Position numbers and translations under genes: made by a program | Assembly: GCA_964509195.1 (NCBI GenBank) | Contig: CAZDWJ010000008.1 | Coordinates: 76,007-140,006 of the forward strand | DNA length: 64,000 bases | Reading direction: 5' to 3' | From: UBA4802 sp964509195 | Lineage (GTDB): Bacteria > Spirochaetota > UBA4802 > UB4802 | Shown here: positions 28,446-37,791 of the stretch, one piece after another | Layout of the letters: each line of letters starts with the position of its first letter | Numbering within the stretch: the stretch's first letter is position 1 | Notes under the pieces: model-generated | Seen by the model: only the letters and a program-made list of their open reading frames with translations | Told to the model about the DNA's origin: nothing | Databases searched by the model: none

Positions 28446-28724
28446 GGGAACTTTTAAAAAACCATTTATAAGGTTGTTCCCTTGTGGGCACAATATATAG
28501 GCAAAAACCGCTTTTTTGCTGCTAATTGTAAGGATGAAAGTGGTTTTTAGAGGTGCCCATAATTTCTGGGATTTTAGTGCAATTGTTGTAACAAAATGAG
28601 AATAGCATGAAAATGTTATATTGATCACTACCAAAAGGAGAAACATCCAGGGTTGTAAAGACTAAATTTTCGATCGCATAATGACCTCAAAATGACATTA
28701 CAAAAAAATATTTTGGAGGAAAGT

Positions 28725-30041
28725 ATGATAGAAAAGCCACCTTCTGGTTTTAACCTCATCAAAGTGTTGGGTCCGGGGCTTGTGTGGTCGGCAAGTGCAA
28801 TTGGGGTGTCAGAGCTTGTGTTTGCCACACGTTCTGGCGCGTTATTTGGATATTTGTTGTTATGGGCGCCGATTGTATCTCTTGTGATGAAGTATGCTAT
28901 CTTTGAGCTGGTTGGCCGATACACCATTGCAACAGGTCAAAATGTCCTGATTGCATTTGCCCAGGTTGAAATTGATCTAAAACTTTTCAAACTAAAAACC
29001 GGGTGGGTGATAACACTTTTCTGGATAGTGTTTATTGCAAGTGTTTCAGGAATAGCAGGTATTGCCTTGTCGGTTGGTAGCTGCATATACGGGCTTGTTC
29101 CTGCAATTTCAATGGAGATGGCAACGGTGTGTTCGATAGTAGCTGTTGGAATAATTTTGTATTTAGGAAGTTATGTAACGCTGGAAAAAATATCACGGGT
29201 GCTGGTTTTTGTAATGATACTGTTTTTAGTGTATGCATTAATCGAAACTTCTCCCAATCCAGCTGAGATGGCAGGTGGTCTGCTACCACGGGCGCCGTTT
29301 TACACGTTACGTGAGCTCATTCCGCTTTTAGGGTGGACTGGTGCAGGAGCCATAGGCGTGGTATGGTATTCATTATGGATAGAAGGCAGTAAACGTGGTA
29401 AAGGCGATAACACCATAGATACAGACGAAGACAAGCACAGGATAAAAAAATGGATAACCATTAATCAAATAGATTTAAGCATTAACACTCTCATCACCGC
29501 ACTGTTAACAGTATTGTTTTTGATTGCAGGTGCAGTGATATTATACCCCAGAGGTATAGTTCCTAAAGGTGAGCAATTAGGCCTGCACATATCACAGATT
29601 GCAGGGGAGAGCTTTGGCAAAGCAGGCGAGATAATTTTTCTTGTTGGCATCTTTGGCACACTGTTTAGCACATTGCTTGCAAATATTGATGGATTATGCC
29701 GTGTAGCATCTAACTCTGTGTGGTATAGGCGCAAAAAAGATGGCGATAGCAAGTTGCATTATTATAGACTTTTTGTTTTTGTTTACGTGATACTCACAGC
29801 TCTGTTTGCAGTGGTTTTTCCTGCCCCGGTAATACTATTGCAAATTTCTGCAATCATTGATACAGTTTTTTTGCCACTGGTTATTGGTCTTGGTATCTAC
29901 ATCTGCCACACACACCTGCCAGATATCTACCGGCCGGGGAAGACACTTACCATAACTGCAATAGCATCAGCACTTTTTTTTACTTTTTTTATTGGACTAT
30001 TTTTCTGGGCTGTGATAATGAAAGTTAACTTTTCAATGTAA
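28725..30041 (+). CDS. Divergent Nramp-family transporter
   Basis: 438 residues from the ATG at 28725, which has TTGGAGGA upstream. About 11 membrane helices with the LeuT/APC fold of Nramp proteins, and the opening LGPGLVWSASAIGVSEL. The metal-binding motif of true Nramps (DPGN in helix 1) is replaced by IGVS. The helix-6 MPH motif is also absent (the equivalent stretch reads GAGAIGVVWYSLWIEG). So it is probably not a Mn/Fe transporter. It is the only transporter in the sugar-acid operon, and uptake of a uronate or related acid is a reasonable hypothesis. Confidence 0.82.
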   Translation: MIEKPPSGFNLIKVLGPGLVWSASAIGVSELVFATRSGALFGYLLLWAPIVSLVMKYAIFELVGRYTIATGQNVLIAFAQVEIDLKLFKLKTGWVITLFWIVFIASVSGIAGIALSVGSCIYGLVPAISMEMATVCSIVAVGIILYLGSYVTLEKISRVLVFVMILFLVYALIETSPNPAEMAGGLLPRAPFYTLRELIPLLGWTGAGAIGVVWYSLWIEGSKRGKGDNTIDTDEDKHRIKKWITINQIDLSINTLITALLTVLFLIAGAVILYPRGIVPKGEQLGLHISQIAGESFGKAGEIIFLVGIFGTLFSTLLANIDGLCRVASNSVWYRRKKDGDSKLHYYRLFVFVYVILTALFAVVFPAPVILLQISAIIDTVFLPLVIGLGIYICHTHLPDIYRPGKTLTITAIASALFFTFFIGLFFWAVIMKVNFSM

Positions 30042-30051
30042 GCACGTAAGT

Positions 30052-31074
30052 ATGAATACTGTTATGTTCGATAGCTCAAAATATTTTATCTGCTTTGGGG
30101 AAGTGCTCCTACGCATGTCACCACCAGATACTCAGCAGTTGATGCAAACAAATGTGTTTCATTCATATTTTGGTGGTGCTGAAGCCAATTGTGCAGTGTT
30201 GCTATCGCAGCTTGGATTAAAAACAAAATTAATTACTGCAATACCTGATAATGACCTTGGGAAGGCTTTAGTGCGATATTTTAGATCATTTGGTATTGCT
30301 ATGGATAATGTCATAGTAGTGCAAGATGCACGAGTGGGAGTTTATTTTTATGAAAAAGGCATAGGTGTGCGTCCTTCACGATTAATATACGACCGGGGTC
30401 ACAGTGCGTTTGCATTAATACAAAAAGGTGACATCAACTGGGAAGAGGTTTTGAAAGACTGTGGCTGGTTTCATACTACAGGGATAACGCTTTCACTATC
30501 GCCGGTAATAGTTGAAGAAACACTGAAAGCATGTGACATTGTGAAGAGTACTCACGGCATTGTATCGTTTGACATTAATTATCGCTCAACATTATGGAAA
30601 GATATACAGTTAGCTAAAAGTATTATTGGCGAATTTGTAAAAAAAGTAGATGTGTTAATTGGGAATGAAGAACATATAAAGATGCTTTTATTGTCGGAGA
30701 ATGTATCACACTATTATGATATTATAGATTATCTTTTTACAAAGTTTCCCAATTTGAACAGTATATTGCTAACACATCGATATGGTACAACCGCTTCTGA
30801 GGTTGAAATAGGAGCAGTAGCAGCAACACATGATGCTAGTACAGAATTAAAAATTAGAAAACTGCATAATGTTGTTGACCGGGTGGGTTCAGGAGACGCG
30901 ATGGCAGCAGCGTTTATGTACGGATTAATGAGTAGCTACACGTTAGAATACTGTGTTGATTTTGCTATAGCAGCTGGTGGTCTGGCGCATATGATCGATG
31001 GTGATAATTTTATTGTGAGTGCTAACGATATCCTTACAGTAATGAAAGATGCAGGCTGGCAATTAATCCGGTAA
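30052..31074 (+). CDS. kdgK: PfkB-family sugar kinase, KDG-kinase-like
   Basis: 340 residues. PfkB signatures: N-terminal FGEVLLRMSPPD and FGGAEANCAVLLSQLG, and the C-terminal anion-hole motif RVGSGDAMAAAFMYGL with the catalytic Asp. FGGAEANCA is shared by 2-dehydro-3-deoxygluconokinases, which phosphorylate KDG to KDPG. With uxuA at the head of the operon this gives two consecutive steps, mannonate to KDG to KDPG. No KDPG aldolase (eda) is seen in the window. The start codon overlaps no other gene; the Nramp stop is 10 bases upstream. Confidence 0.85.
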   Translation: MNTVMFDSSKYFICFGEVLLRMSPPDTQQLMQTNVFHSYFGGAEANCAVLLSQLGLKTKLITAIPDNDLGKALVRYFRSFGIAMDNVIVVQDARVGVYFYEKGIGVRPSRLIYDRGHSAFALIQKGDINWEEVLKDCGWFHTTGITLSLSPVIVEETLKACDIVKSTHGIVSFDINYRSTLWKDIQLAKSIIGEFVKKVDVLIGNEEHIKMLLLSENVSHYYDIIDYLFTKFPNLNSILLTHRYGTTASEVEIGAVAATHDASTELKIRKLHNVVDRVGSGDAMAAAFMYGLMSSYTLEYCVDFAIAAGGLAHMIDGDNFIVSANDILTVMKDAGWQLIR

Positions 31075-31086
31075 GTGGGGGGGGTT

Positions 31087-31997
31087 ATGGTATCAAAAAA
31101 AAGAAGATACATCATAGCTCTTGTAATCGCAGCATGCATTGTACTGGTGGTAATCTGTAAACCAGTTGATAAAGGAAAACCATATAATGATTACTTTGCT
31201 TCACTAAATAAAGAATTAAAAACAAGTGGGATTGCATTACCGTGTATCATAATAGATCTTGACTGAGTAGACCATAATATACATCAAATGAACAGTTTAC
31301 TGAAAGCTCCACTTAATTATCGTATAGTAACAAAATCACTGCCTTCCATAGAGTTGCTGGATTATGTGATGAAAAAAAACCAGCACTAATAAGCTCATGG
31401 AATTTCATCAACCATATCTGTCGCTTATAGTAAAAAAGTATGGTTATAACCTGGATATTCTTTTGGGTAAGCCGTTTCCCATACAAAGCGTACAAAAATT
31501 TTATAATGATTTTCCAAAGAGTGACTATCAGCAGTTATTTGGTGAATGATATTGCAGCAGGCTCATGTGTGGTTAAACCATCTACTTTTGATTTTTTTAC
31601 TCTTGATACACATATTCCAGCACTATTTATTGCAGCTCCAATTTTGAAAAAAATTAATAGCTATGAGGTGCCATTTCTTGAACTGTTTAACTGACTGATA
31701 GAGTGATGGGATCCAAACTGCAGGCAAACATATTATACGTATGGTGGTGGGTGGAACGAACTTATAGATTCTCCTGAAGGTGTTTTTGTAAATGCACTGA
31801 CTGCAAGCCCTCCCAACGAAAATTTGCTTCCCAATCAGAGTATGCTGAATGGGTCATCGTCAACAAAACTTGAAGTGGGGGATTTTGTCTTTTATAGGCC
31901 AAAACAGGGGGATGCGTTATTTCATTTCTGAGATATTATCGTTATTAGGAATGGTAAAATCATTGCATCGTGGAAACCATTTCCTGAAAGATTTTAA
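31087..31997 (+). pseudogene. Decayed PLP-dependent D-threonine aldolase/alanine-racemase-like gene
   Basis: Family-like segments occur in all three plus frames in the right order. An N-terminal membrane segment and GIALPCIIIDLD precede a TGA at 31264. VDHNIHQMNSLL and YRIVTKSLPSIELLDYVMKK continue in the same frame. MEFHQPYLSLI and LDILLGKPFP lie in another frame from 31397. A third frame holds LEVGDFVFYRPKQGDALFHF, a stop, then DIIVIRNGKIIASWKPF. VTKSLP, LLGKP and the DFVFxRPxQxxA region are hallmarks of D-threonine aldolase/D-serine dehydratase-like fold-III enzymes. At least two frameshifts and several stops make it inactive. It follows the KDG kinase directly. Confidence 0.8.
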
Positions 31998-32188
31998 TTT
32001 TACAATATCTTTACAGGGTCTTCATAATTTCTTTATAATTATGAGATTTGTTACAGTTAATAGTTAATTCCTATCAGTTATTGGAATACATTTTTTCAAT
32101 TTCATATCTGTTGTAGTGGTATTGCTTTTAGCAGCAGCATTGGAAAGTGTATTAAAGGAATTTATAAAACAAATAATAGTAAATTGCT

Positions 32189-33097
32189 ATGTTAAAAGAT
32201 ACTTTAAAATCAGCACTTAATATCCACAACGTAAGCGACAAAATGGTGAAATATATCTTCGCTGTTGTGGGATTTTTATCTGTTTCGTTTTTGTTTTTGA
32301 TCATGATATTCCTCTTCAAGGAAGGTCTTCCAATTTTTAAAACGGTCAGTCTAAAGGATTTCATTTTTGGAACAAGTTGGTATCCAACGTCAGAACCTCC
32401 AAAATTTGGGACGTTGCCATTGATTGTAGCATCATTATCAGTTACATTTGTTGCTGCTATTTTAGCTGTGCCATTCAGTTTAGGGATAGCAATCTATTTA
32501 TCAGAATTGGCACCTGCATTTGTCCGTGAAATCGTCAAGCCAACCATTGAACTTATAGCATCTATTCCATCGGTTATCATTGGTTTTTTTGGAATGGTTG
32601 TTATTGCTCCATTTCTACAGTACCATTTTGATATTGATACTGGGTTGAATCTTTTTAATGCTTCAATCATGCTTGCTTTTATGGCAATACCAACAATCGC
32701 AAGCATATCAGAGGATGCTTTATCATCTGTACCGATATCATTGAAAGAGGCATCATACGCGCTTGGTGCAAACCGTTGGCAGACAATTGTGCACATCACT
32801 ATGCCTGCAGCTCTTTCAGGTATATGGACAGCTATTATACTAGGTATAGCACGAGTTCTTGGCGAAACAATGGTGGTGCTTATGGTAGCTGGTGGTGCAA
32901 CAACATTTCCCACATCGCTGTTTGACCCGGTGAGACCATTGACATCAAATATTGCTGCTGAAATGGCAGAGGCATCATATCGCAGTGACCATTATTTTGC
33001 ATTGTTTGCAATAGGCATAATATTGTTTCTGCTTACGATGCTTTTTAATATTATAGCTAACTACCTTTCATTACGATATAAATTCAAATATCATTAA
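32189..33097 (+). CDS. pstC: Phosphate ABC transporter permease PstC
   Basis: 302 residues, six predicted membrane helices. The permease EAA-type loop reads VPISLKEASYALGANRWQTI, and TIELIASIPSVIIGFFGMVV is typical of PstC. It forms the inner-membrane channel with PstA for ATP-driven phosphate uptake. No clear ribosome site precedes the ATG at 32189; an in-frame ATG at 32243 (MVKYIFAVVGF) is an alternative. pstA follows after 8 bases. Its ATPase and binding proteins are encoded about 5 kb downstream. Confidence 0.93.
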   Translation: MLKDTLKSALNIHNVSDKMVKYIFAVVGFLSVSFLFLIMIFLFKEGLPIFKTVSLKDFIFGTSWYPTSEPPKFGTLPLIVASLSVTFVAAILAVPFSLGIAIYLSELAPAFVREIVKPTIELIASIPSVIIGFFGMVVIAPFLQYHFDIDTGLNLFNASIMLAFMAIPTIASISEDALSSVPISLKEASYALGANRWQTIVHITMPAALSGIWTAIILGIARVLGETMVVLMVAGGATTFPTSLFDPVRPLTSNIAAEMAEASYRSDHYFALFAIGIILFLLTMLFNIIANYLSLRYKFKYH

Positions 33098-33105
33098 AGG
33101 AAACT

Positions 33106-33972
33106 ATGGCATCATTACAGGCAAAAGCGAAAGCAATTGAAAAAACATCATTCATAATAATCAGTTCTCTGTCATATATCATAATAGCGTTCCTGTTGTT
33201 TGTGCTGGGGTACATATTTTTACAGGGTTATCGAGCATTATCATGGGAATTTTTAACTGCATTCCCAAAAAACGAAATGCGTGAGGGGGGAATCTACCCG
33301 GCAATATTAGGAACATTCTACCTTATGGTAGGCTCTTCAGTTATATCGGTTCCTATTGGTATCATGACAGCAATATATTTGACTGAGTATGTGGAAAATA
33401 TTAAGGTGCTCCAATTCATACGGTTGGGTATCAATAATCTAGCTGGTGTACCATCGGTAGTATTTGGCCTTTTTGGATTAAGTGTTTTTGTTATATTCCT
33501 GGATTTTGGTTCTTCTATTGTTGCTGGATCACTAACATTGGGAATTCTCAACCTTCCGCTCGTCATACGTTCAACCGAGGAAGCACTGCTAACAGTGCCA
33601 ATTTCATATCGTGAAGCTTCGTTATCGTTAGGTGCAACCAAATGGCAGACAATTTATAAGATAGTTCTGCCAACAGCTCTACCGGGTATACTGACGGGCA
33701 TTATGCTGTCACTGGGAAGAGCAGCAGGGGAGACAGCTCCGATAATGTTTACCTGCGCTACATTTTACACACCGCATATCCCTGACTCCCTGTTCAGTGA
33801 AGTGATGGCGCTGCCCTATCACATTTATGTACTGGCTACAGCAGGAACTCACATTGAAGCAACACGGCATATACAATATGGAACAGCGATAGTACTTATT
33901 GCACTGGTGTTGGGATTAAATTTTACCGGCATGGTATTGCGGTACAAATACAGAAAGAAATTTAAACAGTAG
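33106..33972 (+). CDS. pstA: Phosphate ABC transporter permease PstA
   Basis: 288 residues with about six membrane helices. The permease loop VPISYREASLSLGATKWQTI and the motif GVPSVVFGLFGLSVFV identify PstA. It pairs with PstC; the spacing of 8 bases indicates one transcript. No pstB follows. Instead a decayed toxin-antitoxin locus and the convergent phoR gene come next, so the usual pstSCAB order is broken here. Confidence 0.93.
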   Translation: MASLQAKAKAIEKTSFIIISSLSYIIIAFLLFVLGYIFLQGYRALSWEFLTAFPKNEMREGGIYPAILGTFYLMVGSSVISVPIGIMTAIYLTEYVENIKVLQFIRLGINNLAGVPSVVFGLFGLSVFVIFLDFGSSIVAGSLTLGILNLPLVIRSTEEALLTVPISYREASLSLGATKWQTIYKIVLPTALPGILTGIMLSLGRAAGETAPIMFTCATFYTPHIPDSLFSEVMALPYHIYVLATAGTHIEATRHIQYGTAIVLIALVLGLNFTGMVLRYKYRKKFKQ

Positions 33973-34198
33973 TGTTTTTATTTTACTCTAAAAGTTTTAA
34001 TTAAATTGCACCAGCCTCTTTTGATAAAAAATGTGATTTTCATTCTGTATCTGTGACGATTTTGCACTGCAATGAAATTGTTAAGATGATATTGTTAACA
34101 AGCACACATTGTGATAAACTGTAATAATGAAAATATTTACATAGAATGATGAAAAGAATACACTATTGAAAAGAACCGGAGTATTTCTTTTTAAGGTT

Positions 34199-34420
34199 GT
34201 GGTTAATTGTATTCAAGAGGGCAAATTATTGTCAATTGTTGAGCATAAAAATCCAGATAGATATCCTAACCAAAGGATGTACATAATTGAGTTTAACAAT
34301 TATGTATATTTAGTCCCTTTTATTAAAACTGAAAAGTAAATTTTTTTGAAAACAATTATTCCCATAAGAAGAGCAACGAAATTTTCTCTAGAGGAAAATA
34401 AAAAAACAAATTTAGTAAAT
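34199..34420 (+). pseudogene. Decayed toxin gene (BrnT-like family)
   Basis: The frame from GTG 34199 reads VVNCIQEGKLLSIVEHKNPD, RYPNQRMYIIEFNNYVYLVP, FIKTEK, then a TAA (34337-34339), then IFLKTIIPIRRATKFS. This is the body of a small toxin of the BrnT-like type in which EDxIFLKTIIPSRKATK is normally continuous. The in-frame stop and the lack of an N-terminal start make it non-functional. The matching antitoxin remnant follows directly. Confidence 0.65.
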
Positions 34421-34683
34421 ATGAAAAGAGATGTAGTAGAATTTTATAAAAATAATGAGTTAGAAAGAAGTTAAGGGGATAAAGAATAAAATTAAAAGAC
34501 ATGGAAGCCATGCAAAAGCTGCTTTAAAGAACGATAAACGCGTAAATATACGAATTTCACAAAAGAATCTTGAATCATTACAAAATAGCGTTGGAAGAAG
34601 GTATTCCTTACCAAACTTTGATGTCCAGTGTACTTCGTAAATATGCAAATGGGAAATTAGTTGAAGTTAAGAAATATAAATAA
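34421..34683 (+). pseudogene. Decayed antitoxin gene (CopG/BrnA-like)
   Basis: The fragments lie in three frames: MKRDVVEFYKNNELER, then GIKNKIKRHGSHAKAALKND and KRVNIRISQKNLESLQ, then ALEEGIPYQTLMSSVLRKYA and NGKLVEVKKYK-stop. KDKRVNIRISxxDLexiqkxALEEGIPYQTLisSxLHKY is the consensus of a widespread antitoxin usually encoded just after this toxin type. Two frameshifts (near 34465 and 34585) have broken it. Together with the toxin remnant this is a dead TA module between pstA and phoR. Confidence 0.7.
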
Positions 34684-34691
34684 TGATTTTT

Positions 34692-36425
34692 TTACTTATG
34701 TGGTATTATAATTGTAAATGTAGAACCATTTGATGAAGAAGTTACTCCAATTGACCAACCTAATATAAGTGCTGCATGTTTCACAATTGAAAGGCCAAGT
34801 CCTGTACCGCCAGTTTCGCGTGAACGACTTTTATCCACGCGGTAGAAACGCTCAAAGATCCTATTAATTTCATCATGAGGGATTCCTATGCCAGTATCAG
34901 TGATATATATTGTGAGCAATTGAGGGTTTGAAGTAGCTGTGATAGTGATTGAACCGTGCTCATTGTTGTAATTAATGGCATTGTCAATTATATTGAAGAA
35001 TATCTCTTCAGCTAAAAATGCATTCCCCAAAATATTTTCAGGCAGGGATTCAATGTCCATAACTATCGCCAGGTTCTTTTTATGAATTTTTGGCATTAGC
35101 AGATCAACACACTGTGAAATGACTTTTTTAAGATTAACAGATTCGCTGGTGATGTAGGACGATGTTTCTAATTGATTGAGTTTAAGCATATCGTTGATGA
35201 TAGCATTCTGGCGTTCAACATTGGCCAGGGCACTTTCAATAAAATTCTCAGCTGTTTTCTGGTCGCAAATATTGTCTTTAATTGTTTCTAAATATCCGCG
35301 GATGATACTGATAGGTGTTTTTAATTCATGTGAAAGATTGCCCACAAGATCCGATTTGAGTTGCTGTATGCGCTTTTGTTCCGTGACATCATGCATCAGT
35401 AGCAGGGTGCCCGTAGCAGGTTCAGCAAACGGATAGATAAATATCTGAAAATGATTCCCAGCTATTGTTTCTTCAAACGATATCCTCTGCTTCTGAGAAA
35501 AGGCAACATGTATTTTTGCGTTCAACTCGCTGTGGCGGATGACCGTGAAATAATATTTGTTGGTAATGCTTTCAGGGTACTCAAAGCAGTGAGCAAATGC
35601 TTTATTGTGAATAGTAATTTTTTTATCTTCATCGATTAGTGCAATGGGGTCATGGATGCTTTCAATAATCATGAAAAGTTTGTTCTTTTCATTGGTAAGT
35701 TCGTTGATGCGCTGCTGTATGTTATCTGCCAGCTGATTCATGGCTTTTTGCAAATATCCCATTTCATCATCTTTGTAATTGAGAATACGTGCACCAAGAT
35801 CACCATTGAAAAACCTGTGTATGAACTGCAATGAATCCTTGATTGGTTTTGTGAAAGCAGTGGCAAACAGTGCAGTAACTATAACACTTATCACCAATAC
35901 AACAATACCAACAGCAAGAATATTTTTAGTGATGGATTCAATCAATGCGTTAATAGTATTCAATGATTTAGCTGTGCGGATATAGTAATAATTGTAATAT
36001 GAGGCAACATATAGCATATCGGCATTCATTGTAGTACTGTATCGTACAGACATACCGGTGCCCTTTTTTCGTGCTTCCAGGATTTCAGGGCGGTATAAGT
36101 GGTTTTCCATTAAATCAGGATTGGCATCTGAATCAAAAATGACGGTACCATCATTCTGTATGATAGTAATGCGCAAAGAACTTTTCTGAGCAACATTTTT
36201 TAACGCAGTTGCTATCTCATTGTTAAAAAACATTTTGCTCACTGGTTTGTGAAATGAAAGGAGGTAGGTGTTTATATATTCAATATTTTGCTGCAATTCA
36301 ACTTTTAAAAATATTCTGAATTCATTCTGTATATGGCGTTGAATGTATAATAAAAGAAGCGAAATAAAAAGGATTAATGCTATAGAATAAACAATGATTA
36401 ATTTTGATTTAAGGCTCTGTATCAT
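34692..36425 (-). CDS. phoR: Sensor histidine kinase PhoR
   Basis: 577 residues. Two membrane helices (IIVYSIALILFISLLLLYI near the N terminus, ILAVGIVVLVISVIVTALFA at about 170) flank a ~130-residue extracytoplasmic domain. Then follow a HAMP domain, a PAS domain at about 250-340, the HisKA box NLSHELKTPISIIRGYLE, and HATPase boxes (NIIDNAINYN, DTGIGIPHDEI, GGTGLGLSIVKHAA). It phosphorylates PhoB when phosphate is low, with PhoU and Pst as phosphate sensors. It is 7 bases downstream of phoB. A full extracytoplasmic domain is found in Gram-positive-like PhoR, not in the E. coli protein. Confidence 0.92.
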   Translation of the reverse strand: MIQSLKSKLIIVYSIALILFISLLLLYIQRHIQNEFRIFLKVELQQNIEYINTYLLSFHKPVSKMFFNNEIATALKNVAQKSSLRITIIQNDGTVIFDSDANPDLMENHLYRPEILEARKKGTGMSVRYSTTMNADMLYVASYYNYYYIRTAKSLNTINALIESITKNILAVGIVVLVISVIVTALFATAFTKPIKDSLQFIHRFFNGDLGARILNYKDDEMGYLQKAMNQLADNIQQRINELTNEKNKLFMIIESIHDPIALIDEDKKITIHNKAFAHCFEYPESITNKYYFTVIRHSELNAKIHVAFSQKQRISFEETIAGNHFQIFIYPFAEPATGTLLLMHDVTEQKRIQQLKSDLVGNLSHELKTPISIIRGYLETIKDNICDQKTAENFIESALANVERQNAIINDMLKLNQLETSSYITSESVNLKKVISQCVDLLMPKIHKKNLAIVMDIESLPENILGNAFLAEEIFFNIIDNAINYNNEHGSITITATSNPQLLTIYITDTGIGIPHDEINRIFERFYRVDKSRSRETGGTGLGLSIVKHAALILGWSIGVTSSSNGSTFTIIIPHK

Positions 36426-36432
36426 TATGCTG

Positions 36433-37113
36433 TTACCCTTTTAACCCGTAGCCAACGCCAGAATACGTCTTGATGGCTTCCTTATAATGCCCTAACTTTT
36501 TCCTTAAATTCATAATATGCACGTCAACCGTTCTGTCAATTACATATACATTATCTCCGCGAATACTGTCGATGATGTTATCACGGGAAAATATTTTGCC
36601 AGGGTATTGCATGAAGAGTTTAAGAATAAGAAATTCGGTTTTTGTTAAATCAACGGGTTCTTTGTCGATAGTTACTGAAAATTTTTCTGGATACAGTGCA
36701 ATGCCTTTATATGTTAGGACTTCTTTCGGTGTTTCTTCTTTGCCATGGACACGCCGCAAGATTGCTTTCACACGGGCAATGAGTTCGTGTATGCTAAATG
36801 GTTTGGTGATGTAGTCATCAGCTCCCAATTCAAGCCCTAACACTTTATCAAGCTCTGCTGATTTTGCTGACAGGAATAAAATGGGGATTTCTTTTAAATT
36901 GCTGGATGCCCGGATCTGCTTACACAGATCCAATCCATCCATACCGCTCATCATGATGTCAAGAATTAAAAGATCAGGTTTGGCGATAGCTAACTGTTTT
37001 AAAACCTCTTCAGCTGAAGCAAATGTAAAAACATCATACCCATTTTTTTGAAGATTGACTTTCAGGATCTCGCGAATATCCTTTTCATCATCAACAACAT
37101 ATATTTTTGGCAT
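36433..37113 (-). CDS. phoB: Response regulator PhoB
   Basis: 226 residues. The receiver domain has the acidic pair in VVDDEKDIREIL, phospho-Asp in LLILDIMMSGMDG, and the conserved Lys in DYITKPFSIHEL. The OmpR-type winged helix follows (LTKTEFLILKLFMQYPGKIFSR, then RTVDVHIMNLRKKLG). It activates phosphate-starvation genes, most likely the flanking pst genes. It lies between phoU and phoR with gaps of only 3 and 7 bases, one transcript. Confidence 0.93.
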   Translation of the reverse strand: MPKIYVVDDEKDIREILKVNLQKNGYDVFTFASAEEVLKQLAIAKPDLLILDIMMSGMDGLDLCKQIRASSNLKEIPILFLSAKSAELDKVLGLELGADDYITKPFSIHELIARVKAILRRVHGKEETPKEVLTYKGIALYPEKFSVTIDKEPVDLTKTEFLILKLFMQYPGKIFSRDNIIDSIRGDNVYVIDRTVDVHIMNLRKKLGHYKEAIKTYSGVGYGLKG

Positions 37114-37116
37114 GCA

Positions 37117-37770
37117 TTACTCCTGATGTCGTATATCTTCGCCTTCAATAAAGTAGATTGCCCTCTCAGCGATGTTGGTTGCGTGATCGCCAATGCGCTC
37201 TAAGGCTTTTGCCACCATGATAAGGCCAAATGCAGGTGATATGGTAGCAGGGTTTTCCACCATAAAGCTGAATAGTTCACGGTTGATTTGCATATTGAGT
37301 TCATCAACTTCTTTATCCATCTCAATGCATTTACGCGCGTAAGTGATATTTTTTTCGGTTATTGACTGAAATGCTAGTTTAATCATTTTAATACAGATTT
37401 CTGTCATGCGGGGAATATCAATAAGTGGTTTTAGGAGTGATTTGCCTTCCAGACGAATGGTCTCTTTTGCAATGTTTGTTGCCAGGTCACCAATGCGTTC
37501 CAAATCAGTGTTGGATTTTAGAATTGCCAATATTAATCTTAGGTCGGCAGCTGCAGGCTGTTTGGTGACAAGAATTCTACCACACTCTTCATCAATAAAC
37601 ACTTCCAGTTTATCCAGTATGGTGTCTTTCTGTATTACTTTCTCGGCTAGTTTCACATCTATCGTCTTTAATGACTGTACCGAATCGCTCACTGCTTCAA
37701 TGGCGATATCTGCCATCTCCAGTATTTTGCGCAATAAATCATTGAGTTCCTGTTCAAGGTGTGTTGGCAT
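37117..37770 (-). CDS. phoU: Phosphate signalling regulator PhoU
   Basis: 217 residues, all-helical, with the two repeated three-helix bundles of PhoU. The metal/acidic motifs are DLERIGDLATNIAKE in the first half and ALERIGDHATNIAERAIYF in the second. It connects Pst transporter state to PhoR activity in the cytoplasm. It is 21 bases downstream of pstB, same strand. Confidence 0.94.
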   Translation of the reverse strand: MPTHLEQELNDLLRKILEMADIAIEAVSDSVQSLKTIDVKLAEKVIQKDTILDKLEVFIDEECGRILVTKQPAAADLRLILAILKSNTDLERIGDLATNIAKETIRLEGKSLLKPLIDIPRMTEICIKMIKLAFQSITEKNITYARKCIEMDKEVDELNMQINRELFSFMVENPATISPAFGLIMVAKALERIGDHATNIAERAIYFIEGEDIRHQE

Positions 37771-37791
37771 TGTGGTCTCCTTAAAAAAGTA

